DNA of 5,419 bases. Origin: Gammaproteobacteria bacterium (lineage in GTDB: Bacteria > Pseudomonadota > Gammaproteobacteria > S012-40). Both the position numbers and the translations under genes were made by a program. Where the stretch lies: assembly GCA_029864945.1 (NCBI GenBank), contig JAOTSL010000218.1, forward strand, positions 1 through 5,419, read 5' to 3'. This document shows, piece after piece, positions 1-5,419 of the stretch. How positions within the stretch are numbered: the first letter of the stretch is position 1; each line of letters starts with the position of its first letter. Under the pieces are notes generated by a model. It saw only the letters and a list, made by a program, of their open reading frames with translations, was not told the DNA's origin and did not search any database.

Positions 1-127
1 ATTAAACGTTTGATCGATGTTGGCATTTAATAAATTCAATTCTGACAAGTTCATCGTGCTGACCGACGGTGGTGTGCTGCCATCAGCCATATTACGGATA
101 ATAACGGCGTTGTAAGCTGTTCTTGTT
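1..127. repeat. 127-bp terminal direct repeat, left copy
   Basis: Bases 1-127 are identical, base for base, to 5293-5419 in the same orientation. The segment encodes the end of cadherin-like repeat 2, the Ser/Pro/Thr linker (MADGSTPPSVSTMN) and the start of repeat 3. Both copies lie in the same reading frame, so overlapping them restores a continuous 1,653-codon gene. A length of exactly 127 matches a k-mer size often used by de Bruijn assemblers, so this is most likely the overlap of a circular assembly path rather than a biological terminal repeat. Confidence 0.97.
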
Positions 128-777
128 TGACCATCTTCAGCTGTCACGATTATTCTGATTGTATTGCTGCCAACGGAAAGAGGAACGTCTTGACTTGGTT
201 GGCCGGGAACCATTATTTCGCCATTAACCGTGACGACCGCACCGGTATTTTGCGCCGTAAGGTCCAACGTAGTGCTTTCAATATCATAAGGCACGATAGA
301 AAGGTAATCGGTAATAAAAGGTGAAAAGGTTTTATTTAATTCGCCGCTGGATAAAACTAGATTAGCCAGGTTCGCATTTGTTGCTGCGTTGCGATTAACA
401 ATAAAAACGTAGGTATGTTCTGAGCTGCCATCAGGTGCAGAAACAACCATTTCAATAATGTTACTGCCTACGGCCAGCTGAATATCTTGACTGGGGCTGC
501 CGGGATTGACCATTTCACCATTAATCGTCACTTGAGAATTAAGCGCATCTGCGATTGCGGTCATGCTGAAACTGGTTGCATCTCCTGTTACTTCCCCGGT
601 GTAATTAGTGACATACCGGTTAAAGGGAGGATCTAAGGTAATGTCTTCTGAAATGAGCACATCACTTAAATACGTATTCGCATCGACATTGCCTGAATTA
701 TTTGAACCAGCTCCGGGGCCACAGGCCACTAGGAAAATGGGTACAACTAACACAAGTATTTTATTCATCAAGCTCAT
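1..777 (-). CDS. Large cadherin-like repeat / FG-GAP lipoprotein, N-terminal part (residues 1-259), cut by left edge
   Basis: This is the 5' part of the giant gene. The ATG at 777 opens MSLMNKILVLVV and leads to a lipobox L-V-A-C with Cys19, then a Gly/Ser/Asn linker (residues 20-35). Two cadherin-like beta-sandwich repeats follow (about 36-129 and 132-228), and the third begins near 242. Each shows the family pattern: an early Y after the first strands (NRYVTNY, ITDYLS), a V-x-V/I-N-G turn (VTINGEM, VTVNGEI), then a V-G-S-N strand (AVGSNII, SVGSNTI) and a D-G turn before the last strand. The start is fixed by AAAGGA seven bases upstream; Met4 would be too far from it. The frame is open to base 1 (259 full codons) and continues at 5292 if the unit is circular or tandem, giving 1,653 residues. 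Likely role: lipid-anchored outer-membrane or surface protein. Ligand unknown. Confidence 0.88.
   Translation of the reverse strand, partial: MSLMNKILVLVVPIFLVACGPGAGSNNSGNVDANTYLSDVLISEDITLDPPFNRYVTNYTGEVTGDATSFSMTAIADALNSQVTINGEMVNPGSPSQDIQLAVGSNIIEMVVSAPDGSSEHTYVFIVNRNAATNANLANLVLSSGELNKTFSPFITDYLSIVPYDIESTTLDLTAQNTGAVVTVNGEIMVPGQPSQDVPLSVGSNTIRIIVTAEDGQTRTAYNAVIIRNMADGSTPPSVSTMNLSELNLLNANIDQTFN
94..672 (-). repeat. Cadherin-like beta-sandwich repeats 1 and 2 (protein-level)
   Basis: Repeat 1 (residues about 36-129) is the most divergent: it opens YLSDVLISEDITLDPPF and lacks the usual S-x-G turn before the Phe. It keeps the ING turn, VGSN strand and PDGSS turn. Repeat 2 (about 132-228) is canonical: NLVLSSGELNKTFSPF, VNGE, SVGSN, TAEDG. 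The pattern resembles the bacterial cadherin-like beta-sandwich family (PF12733 type). The repeats look alike at protein level; no long DNA-level identity is obvious. Confidence 0.8.
721..777 (-). other. Lipoprotein (type II) signal peptide with lipobox
   Basis: Residues 1-19: a short n-region with one lysine (K6), a hydrophobic core ILVLVVPIFLVA, and lipobox L16-V17-A18-C19. Signal peptidase II would cut before Cys19, which would be acylated. Gly20 at +2 is not the Asp that retains lipoproteins in the inner membrane of enterobacteria, so outer-membrane or surface sorting is expected. Cys19 is the only cysteine in the whole reconstructed protein, which supports its role as the lipid acceptor. 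Confidence 0.9.
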
Positions 778-784
778 AGTTTCA

Positions 785-790
785 TCCTTT
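785..790 (-). promoter_or_regulatory. Ribosome binding site AAAGGA
   Basis: The minus strand reads AAAGGA followed by TGAAACT and the ATG at 777, a seven-base gap. This good Shine-Dalgarno match selects the ATG at 777 over the in-frame ATG at 768 (Met4), which would lie 16 bases away. Confidence 0.85.
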
Positions 791-830
791 CAAATGCAGA
801 CAGGAAAAAAATCTCATACCTCTATATCGT

Positions 831-847
831 CCAATTAACGCCCAATT
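831..847. repeat. CCAATT direct repeat spaced one helical turn
   Basis: CCAATT occurs at 831-836 and 842-847, start to start 11 bases, on the same face of the helix. Such spacing is typical of regulator half-sites, but with six-base units in AT-rich DNA chance is a serious alternative. Confidence 0.2.
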
Positions 848-869
848 CACACACTAAAGCTCAGGTAAC

Positions 870-889
870 AATGTCGATCAGTTCACATT
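870..889. promoter_or_regulatory. Candidate operator palindrome, CRP-like
   Basis: The minus strand reads AATGTGAACTGATCGACATT. The outer AATGT/ACATT arms are symmetric and the left half matches the CRP consensus AATGTGA exactly, while the right half departs at two positions from TCACATT. It lies just downstream of the TATAGT box, a repressing position, or about 65 bases upstream of a start driven by TATAGA at 821-826, an activating one. It may be chance. Confidence 0.25.
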
Positions 890-894
890 CCCAT

Positions 895-936
895 ACTATA
901 AGAAGGTTATATAGGCTCATCACATTGATTTATGAA
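895..936 (-). promoter_or_regulatory. Candidate sigma-70-type promoter(s) for the lipoprotein gene
   Basis: On the minus strand, TTCATA (936-931, 4/6 to consensus) lies 17 bases upstream of TATATA (913-908, 4/6). Overlapping this, TATAGT (900-895) matches the -10 consensus at 5/6, with a weak GTGATG (923-918) 17 bases upstream. Either would give a leader of about 110-125 bases before the ATG. A weaker TATAGA at 826-821 is another option. These are consensus matches by eye in AT-rich DNA; none is certain. Confidence 0.3.
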
Positions 937-1028
937 TACTTTTTTAGGGAGATGTGGCGCTATTCAGGTACGTTCAAAACTAGGAAAAACCGAACGAAAG
1001 CATCGACATCCATAACACTGACAACAAT

Positions 1029-1067
1029 AAAAAACCGGAAACGATTAGCATCGATTCCGGTTTTTTT
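1029..1067 (-). terminator. Rho-independent terminator of the lipoprotein gene, potentially bidirectional
   Basis: The stem CCGGAA (1035-1040) pairs with TTCCGG (1055-1060). After one A/A mismatch, CGAT (1042-1045) pairs with ATCG (1050-1053) around the loop TAGC. On the minus strand the stem is followed by six T (1034-1029); on the plus strand by seven T (1061-1067). The hairpin begins about 47 bases past the stop codon. The minus-strand direction serves the gene present; nothing on the plus strand is known to need it. Confidence 0.88.
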
Positions 1068-1081
1068 ATTTTCAATTAATC

Positions 1082-1098
1082 ACAGGTTTTACACCTGT
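1082..1098 (-). other. Small stop-proximal hairpin
   Basis: ACAGGT (1082-1087) and ACCTGT (1093-1098) form a perfect 6-bp stem with a 5-base loop, ten bases past the stop codon. It has no T-run of its own, so it is not a stand-alone terminator. It could stabilise the 3' end of the mRNA or be incidental. Confidence 0.4.
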
Positions 1099-1107
1099 CA
1101 TAACTTG

Positions 1108-4100
1108 TTATTGGTAAATATAACCTGCACCTGCATTTGACAGATTATTATTGGAAGTGCCGTTAACCCGAGTGGCATCACCATCCTCTGAAGGCGCGCC
1201 CAAAGCAGCGGTATCTTTATCAATCGCCACGGCGGTACCAAACGCATCATTATCACCGGTATTGGTCGCTTTCACATAAGCGGCTTCACTCCAGGTGTTA
1301 CCACTGCGGGTAAAGACATATACCGCGCCAGAGTTACTACCACCATCTGACTTGGAACCATTTACACCGGTAGACGTACTGTCATCCGCTGGCACGCCAA
1401 TTAAGATCGTATCGTTATAGACGGCCAAGCCACTACCAAAAGCATCACCCGATGTCACTGCACTCTGTGACAAGGTTGCTTGACGTGTCCAGCTGGTGCC
1501 TGAGCGGGTGTATACAAACACGCGGCCAGAACCGGATGCATTGGTTGAATCCAATGGCACACCAACCAGCACGGTATCGCTGTGTATTGCAACGCGGTCA
1601 CCAAAGCGCGCTTTGGAGCTAACAGGTTCAGATAATTTCTGTTGCTGACTCCAGGTCCCACTCGCCGAGCGAACAAAGATATAGGCTGCACCGAGTTCGC
1701 CATTTTCTCTTTCAGCACCAACAATCAGTGTATTACCATCCATCGCGATCGCACCACCAAAACGCATGTCAGCTGCCGTTGCTGATGGCTTGATAAACGC
1801 TTCCTGCGCCCACACACCATTGGTACGTTTGAACACATATACCGCACCCGAATCAGTGGACGAGTTATCTGATGAATTGCTCGTACCGTGCGTAATACCA
1901 TTTTGGCTATTATCATCACGGTACGCACCAACGGCGATGATGTCACCGGAGATAGCCACTGTTTGACCAAAACGGTCACTGCTGCTCAACCTACCATTTG
2001 GCGCTTTCAGTTTAGCCTGTTGGCTCCAGCTGCCACCCGCACTGCGGGTATACACATAAGCGGCACCACTACTGCTAAGTAAATCATCATGAGCCGCATT
2101 AATACCACCCACGCTACCATCTTCAAGAGAAGCACCTACAACTAATGTGTCTCCGTCAATATCAACGCTTTTACCCAAATCATCACCTGATGCGGTGTCA
2201 GAAGGGCTGATTTTACTTTCTGTCCAGTTACCGACGCTGCTGCGATCAAACACATAGACTTTATTGCCGCCTTTGCCGCCGCCAGTCACCATGGAATCAC
2301 CAGATATGGCGATAGTGCCGCCAAGCTGATTCGACGCAACCGCATTACTGGCTTTCATGTAATCTACTGGGTTGTTACCAAATGCAGCGCTTGATTGACG
2401 TGAGATATCAATGCTGTAAGCGGTTGAAGAGCCATCAACACCCGTCACCACCACAGCCACAGCACCGTTGTTAGACCCGGTATTTAACGAGATCAACTGA
2501 CTTTCAGCACCGTCAGCAACACTTTGACCATTCACTTTGATCGTTGAGCCAGTATCCTGTGCTTTGGGTACGATACGCAGCGACTTCACTAGAAATCCTT
2601 CTGTTGCCGTGTAACTGCTTGCTGTAGGATCGAAGGTTTGATCCAATGTGCCAACAGAAAGCTGCAATGACGCTAATTTAGAATTAGCCGCTGGAGCAGT
2701 GCGTGTAATCGACAAGGTATACATTCTTGTTGATCCATTTTCTGCCGTTACCACTACATCAATCGCATTAAGACCATCGTGTAATACAACATTGTTGGTA
2801 GCACCTACCTGGTTATCAATGGTGAGTGTCTTGGCTTTGATGTCATTCAACGTCGCGGCAATATCAATACTGCTTTGAGTCGACGCAACAGTTGCCGAAT
2901 AACTGTAAACACTCGGTAAGAACGAAGGAGTAAAACCCGTTGACGCTGTTAATCCTGACAATGTTGCATCAGAAGACAATGCCAAAGCGCGTGTAATGGT
3001 AATTGAGTAGGTTTTGGTTGCTCCGTTTTCAGCGGTTCCCACAACAAGGATGGTATTGCTACCCGTGCTGAGAGGGATCGTTTGAGCCACACCCTGTGTC
3101 GCGGTCTGACCGGCAATTGTTAAACCAACGGCATTTGAATCATTTAACACAGCCGTTACATCCACACTGCTCTGAGCATAACTCACGTTTTGTGTATAAA
3201 GGGTTTTGCTTGCCGCAAAGGCGGGTGAAAGCCCCGTTGACGCTGACAAGCTTGATAGTGTCGCATCTGTGCCTGCCAATGCGGTACGGGTAATGTTAAT
3301 CGTATATGCTTTAGACGTTACACCGTCTTCAGCCGTCACTGTCACGTTGATTGGATTCAGGCCCGGATTAAGGTTAACCGTTGTAAACGTGCCTGAAACC
3401 ACCGATTGACTACCAATGGTGATATTGGACACCTTAGAGTCTACCGTTCGGACGAATACAGACGCACTCGTAACCTGATTACCCACGGTGTTCGAGTAAC
3501 TTGTTACCGCGGATGAAAAAGCAGGCGAGAAACCACCTGGCAGTGACAGCTCAGCCAAATCGGCATTTGTGCCTTTTAACTTTGTGACCACTAAATAATA
3601 CGTTTTCGTTATTGACGTATCCTGAGCAGTCACAACTGTCGTAATAAAATTATCAATGCCCGCAACAACCGGAATCATCGCACTCGGGGTGCCGGAAATA
3701 ACAGGCATGCCATTCACCGTCACTGTCGCCCCTGCATGGTTTGTGGTTGGCGTCACGGAGATGTAATCAACGGCCATCGATACCGTTTGATAATAAGCGG
3801 AAGTGCCTGCGGCAAAAGGATAACTAAACGTACCAGTAGAGGCAGTAAAATCCTGTAACGCGGCATCTTTACTGTCAGTACGTGTCACTGCCACAATATA
3901 ACTTTTAAACGTGGCGTTTGCCGCAACAACGGTCACACTGATTACATTAACACCCATTGCCAGCGGGATATTGGCACTCGTCTGGCCTGATGCAAGAGCG
4001 ACATTATTCACGCTTATGATTGAACTTGGGTCGCTCGCTGTTGGCGTTAAACTAATGGCACTGACAACACCGCCCACTGTTTTGGTGAAGCTTGTTAGTG

Positions 4101-5419
4101 AGCTGTTAAATGTTTCATTTAACGCCCCTTGTGACGTCGTCAAACCGGACAAGCTAGCATCACTGCTCACTTGTTTGGTGACGGTTAAGTTGTAAGTCGT
4201 GCTAGTGCCATCAGCAGCCGTAACGGTTACCGCGACAGCAGTATCACCTGCGCCAAGCGCAATACTGTTACTCGATTGACCTGATACTACTTGTGCATTA
4301 TTAACCGTGATTGTGGAGTTAGCATCTGCTGTTGGTAATACGGTGAGCGTATTAACGGCATTTGAAACTGTTTGAGTATAAGTTGTAATAGACGGACTAA
4401 AGGCGGGCGTTAACGCACCCGAAGAGACATCTAACGAGGTAAGGAGAGTGCTTACTGAACCTTCACGCATGACAACTACCGCATAGGTTTTTGAACTCAA
4501 ACCATCGGGACTTGTTACAACGATCACCACGTTATTACCACCAACAACCAGCGACTGTGCAATCGAAGTTGCACCGGCAGGTACCGTTGAGCCATTCACT
4601 TTAATCGTGGAAAGTGGGTCGGCAGCCGTTGCGGTGACGCTCACCGAACTTGTGCTGTTAGGCACGGTTTGACTGTAGGTGTTCACACCCGCGTTAAACA
4701 CTTGGTCAAGTGAACCCGATGACAAGCTCAGTGATGATAAATCAACAGAGCCACTACCGTCAGTACCGCTACTCACGCGATTCACGTTCAGAGTATAGGT
4801 TTTTACTGTTGACTTATCCTGTGCAATAACTTCGATAGTGACTAAATTACTGCCCACTGCCAAGTCCATATTCATGCCGGTACTCAGGTCGATTTGTTGA
4901 CCGTTCATTTTCACAATAGAACCACTGTCGACAACAAAAGGCATAATATCGAGCGTTGCCACCGTTTTATCGACGCTGACATTGTAATTGGTTGTACCGC
5001 TTGAAAAGCTACCCAGGGAACCTGATGATAATGTAATGTTACTTAAGTCCGCATTGGTGCGCGCCTCACGAAGCACGTAAATATTATATTCTTGACGGCC
5101 GGAACCGTCGGCGGCAATGACCATAATAGTTATCTGATTATCACCCACGACCAATGGCACAGTGACGGAGTCACCGGCAAAGACAGTATTACTTCCTACA
5201 ACAACCGTCGCATTCACATCCACGGCCAATGGCAGTAATGTTAAATCGGTAACCGAGTTAGATACGGTCGCGCTGTAAGTAAATAAATCCGTATTAAACG
5301 TTTGATCGATGTTGGCATTTAATAAATTCAATTCTGACAAGTTCATCGTGCTGACCGACGGTGGTGTGCTGCCATCAGCCATATTACGGATAATAACGGC
5401 GTTGTAAGCTGTTCTTGTT
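1108..5419 (-). CDS. Same lipoprotein, main and C-terminal part: cadherin-like repeats 3-12 plus FG-GAP beta-propeller, open at right edge
   Basis: The frame is open through the right edge (codons from 5418) and ends in TAA at 1110-1108 after GAGYIYQ. The first in-frame Met, at 5382, is not a start: it has no ribosome binding site, no signal peptide follows it, and the upstream codons encode the end of repeat 2 (TRTAYNAVIIR). Numbered from the start at 777, this Met is residue 230. Ten cadherin-like repeats cover about 242-1224. A beta-propeller of FG-GAP-like blades covers about 1234-1653, with repeated FG, GDTLVVGA, GAVYVFTRSG and W-x-x-x-A-x-x-K signatures. There is no cysteine in this part, and all six tryptophans lie in the propeller. 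No membrane segment or C-terminal sorting signal is seen; anchoring would be by the lipidated N-terminus. Likely an extracellular binding or adhesion protein; the domain calls are firmer than the function. Confidence 0.93.
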   Translation of the reverse strand, partial: TRTAYNAVIIRNMADGSTPPSVSTMNLSELNLLNANIDQTFNTDLFTYSATVSNSVTDLTLLPLAVDVNATVVVGSNTVFAGDSVTVPLVVGDNQITIMVIAADGSGRQEYNIYVLREARTNADLSNITLSSGSLGSFSSGTTNYNVSVDKTVATLDIMPFVVDSGSIVKMNGQQIDLSTGMNMDLAVGSNLVTIEVIAQDKSTVKTYTLNVNRVSSGTDGSGSVDLSSLSLSSGSLDQVFNAGVNTYSQTVPNSTSSVSVTATAADPLSTIKVNGSTVPAGATSIAQSLVVGGNNVVIVVTSPDGLSSKTYAVVVMREGSVSTLLTSLDVSSGALTPAFSPSITTYTQTVSNAVNTLTVLPTADANSTITVNNAQVVSGQSSNSIALGAGDTAVAVTVTAADGTSTTYNLTVTKQVSSDASLSGLTTSQGALNETFNSSLTSFTKTVGGVVSAISLTPTASDPSSIISVNNVALASGQTSANIPLAMGVNVISVTVVAANATFKSYIVAVTRTDSKDAALQDFTASTGTFSYPFAAGTSAYYQTVSMAVDYISVTPTTNHAGATVTVNGMPVISGTPSAMIPVVAGIDNFITTVVTAQDTSITKTYYLVVTKLKGTNADLAELSLPGGFSPAFSSAVTSYSNTVGNQVTSASVFVRTVDSKVSNITIGSQSVVSGTFTTVNLNPGLNPINVTVTAEDGVTSKAYTINITRTALAGTDATLSSLSASTGLSPAFAASKTLYTQNVSYAQSSVDVTAVLNDSNAVGLTIAGQTATQGVAQTIPLSTGSNTILVVGTAENGATKTYSITITRALALSSDATLSGLTASTGFTPSFLPSVYSYSATVASTQSSIDIAATLNDIKAKTLTIDNQVGATNNVVLHDGLNAIDVVVTAENGSTRMYTLSITRTAPAANSKLASLQLSVGTLDQTFDPTASSYTATEGFLVKSLRIVPKAQDTGSTIKVNGQSVADGAESQLISLNTGSNNGAVAVVVTGVDGSSTAYSIDISRQSSAAFGNNPVDYMKASNAVASNQLGGTIAISGDSMVTGGGKGGNKVYVFDRSSVGNWTESKISPSDTASGDDLGKSVDIDGDTLVVGASLEDGSVGGINAAHDDLLSSSGAAYVYTRSAGGSWSQQAKLKAPNGRLSSSDRFGQTVAISGDIIAVGAYRDDNSQNGITHGTSNSSDNSSTDSGAVYVFKRTNGVWAQEAFIKPSATAADMRFGGAIAMDGNTLIVGAERENGELGAAYIFVRSASGTWSQQQKLSEPVSSKARFGDRVAIHSDTVLVGVPLDSTNASGSGRVFVYTRSGTSWTRQATLSQSAVTSGDAFGSGLAVYNDTILIGVPADDSTSTGVNGSKSDGGSNSGAVYVFTRSGNTWSEAAYVKATNTGDNDAFGTAVAIDKDTAALGAPSEDGDATRVNGTSNNNLSNAGAGYIYQ
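1111..2370 (-). other. C-terminal seven-bladed FG-GAP-type beta-propeller domain
   Basis: Residues about 1234-1653 contain seven FG/LG-type signatures, at residues 1249, 1298, 1367, 1437, 1489, 1544 and 1610. Each is followed by a strand such as GDTLVVGA, a variable acidic or Gly/Asn-rich loop (EDG, DDNSQNG), and a strand such as GAVYVFTRSG. Six blades end W-x-x-x-A-x-(L/I/V)-K. The seventh stops at GAGYIYQ without that strand, while the domain begins with VDYMKAS, which resembles the missing strand (AAYVKAT). The N-terminal strand may therefore close blade seven. FG-GAP-like propellers are known from integrin alpha subunits and many bacterial surface proteins, generally as binding modules. 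No enzyme signature is seen. Confidence 0.85.
2398..5346 (-). repeat. Cadherin-like beta-sandwich repeats 3-12 (protein-level tandem array)
   Basis: Ten consecutive repeats lie at residues of about 242-334, 337-431, 441-535, 539-632, 635-730, 732-830, 833-928, 933-1027, 1031-1123 and 1127-1224. Each runs: L-x-x-L-x-L-S-x-G (or S-T-G-F), P-x-F, T-x-Y, then a strand ending V-T-P-T-A, an I-x-V-N-G turn, a G-x-N-x-I strand, V-T-A-x-D-G, and a closing Y-x-I-x-V-x-R. Linkers are short, mostly 2-9 residues. Classical calcium-binding cadherin motifs (LDRE, DxNDN) are absent, so rigidity would not come from calcium as in animal cadherins. The array probably forms an extended stalk. Confidence 0.85.
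2701..3573 (-). repeat. Subgroup of three similar cadherin-like repeats (9, 10, 11)
   Basis: Repeats 9-11 (residues about 833-1123) resemble one another more than the rest. All three have a one-residue shorter first turn (GGFSPAF, TGLSPAF, TGFTPSF, where others have SGSLDQVF or SGALTPAF). All three carry TAEDG or TAENG and close with INITRT, ITITRA or LSITRT. Spacing is 99-100 residues. This suggests they arose by a later duplication inside the array. Confidence 0.65.
5293..5419. repeat. 127-bp terminal direct repeat, right copy
   Basis: This is the exact copy of 1-127. It ends flush with the window, as expected when a circular assembly path is written out linearly. The unique unit is then 5,292 bases. 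Confidence 0.97.

Larger units (their letters stand above)
778..1107. other. Intergenic region / leader: terminator of the gene and upstream region of its start
   Basis: This is the only stretch without a supported gene. Its right part (1029-1107) carries the 3' hairpins of the gene ending at 1108. Its left part (778-1028) is AT-rich and holds the ribosome binding site and candidate promoter and operator elements for the gene starting at 777. The piece at about 940-1028 shows nothing I can name. No tRNA, small protein gene, origin iterons or att-like sequence was recognised. Confidence 0.7.

Noticed and set aside
774..785. Three-codon upstream frame (ATG AAA CTA TGA) overlapping the start codon
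   Set aside because: Its ATG directly abuts the Shine-Dalgarno sequence, leaving no room for initiation.
608..838. Plus-strand open frame of 76 codons over the gene start
   Set aside because: It is antisense to the signal peptide and first repeat, which are well supported, and shows no domain of its own.
778..1107. Replication origin, att site, CRISPR or tRNA in the intergenic gap
   Set aside because: No iterons, repeat-spacer pattern, cloverleaf or integrase-type core was seen; only short hairpins and hexamer repeats.
871..1140. Plus-strand open frame of 89 codons across the intergenic region
   Set aside because: It runs through the strong terminator hairpin and into the antisense of the lipoprotein gene's 3' end. 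Its residues show no recognisable domain, and the ribosome binding site is poor.
2398..5346. Classical calcium-dependent cadherin domains
   Set aside because: The calcium-binding LDRE and DxNDN motifs are absent; the repeats fit the bacterial cadherin-like beta-sandwich pattern instead.
5380..5382. ATG at 5382 as the true start of a 1,424-residue protein
   Set aside because: There is no Shine-Dalgarno sequence ahead of it and no signal peptide after it. The frame is open upstream and encodes the end of a cadherin-like repeat, and the same Met is residue 230 of the frame starting at 777.
1..5419. Two separate tandem paralogues rather than one gene
   Set aside because: This cannot be fully excluded, but exact 127-base identity at the very ends, the frame match and complementary domain content make a single repeated or circular unit simpler.

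Overview
The window holds one very large gene, read on the minus strand and cut by the window edges, plus a single 330-base intergenic gap (778-1107). Bases 1-127 and 5293-5419 are identical, and the two gene pieces are in the same reading frame across this overlap. The window is therefore best read as a 5,292-base circular (or head-to-tail repeated) unit that was opened inside the gene. Rejoined, the gene starts at 777, runs left to 1, re-enters at 5292 and stops at 1108. It has 1,653 codons, an exact multiple of three, with no internal stop.

The product is a surface-type lipoprotein. A 19-residue lipoprotein signal ending in L-V-A-C is followed by a short Gly/Ser/Asn linker. Next come about twelve tandem cadherin-like beta-sandwich repeats of roughly 95-100 residues, then a C-terminal FG-GAP-type beta-propeller of seven blades. 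The only cysteine in the protein is the lipid-acceptor Cys19. The architecture suggests a lipid-anchored stalk carrying a propeller head. Adhesion or ligand binding is an inference from the fold; no catalytic motif is visible.

Layout by region: 1-777 is the 5' part of the gene (signal, repeats 1-2 and the start of repeat 3). 778-1107 holds, in minus-strand order, the stop-proximal hairpin and strong terminator of the gene (1029-1098), then the candidate promoter/operator leader and ribosome binding site of the next pass through the gene. 1108-5419 is the rest of the gene (repeats 3-12, 2398-5346; propeller, 1111-2370). No replication, mobilisation, transposase, integrase, RNA or CRISPR feature is visible, so the unit has no recognisable means of maintaining itself as a plasmid. 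A tandemly duplicated chromosomal gene collapsed by assembly is at least as likely as a true small circle.

The organism is probably a Gram-negative bacterium, given the lipobox with Gly at +2, the AAAGGA ribosome binding site and the rho-independent terminator. Moderate GC content and this domain combination fit a (perhaps marine) gammaproteobacterium, but the taxonomic guess is weak.
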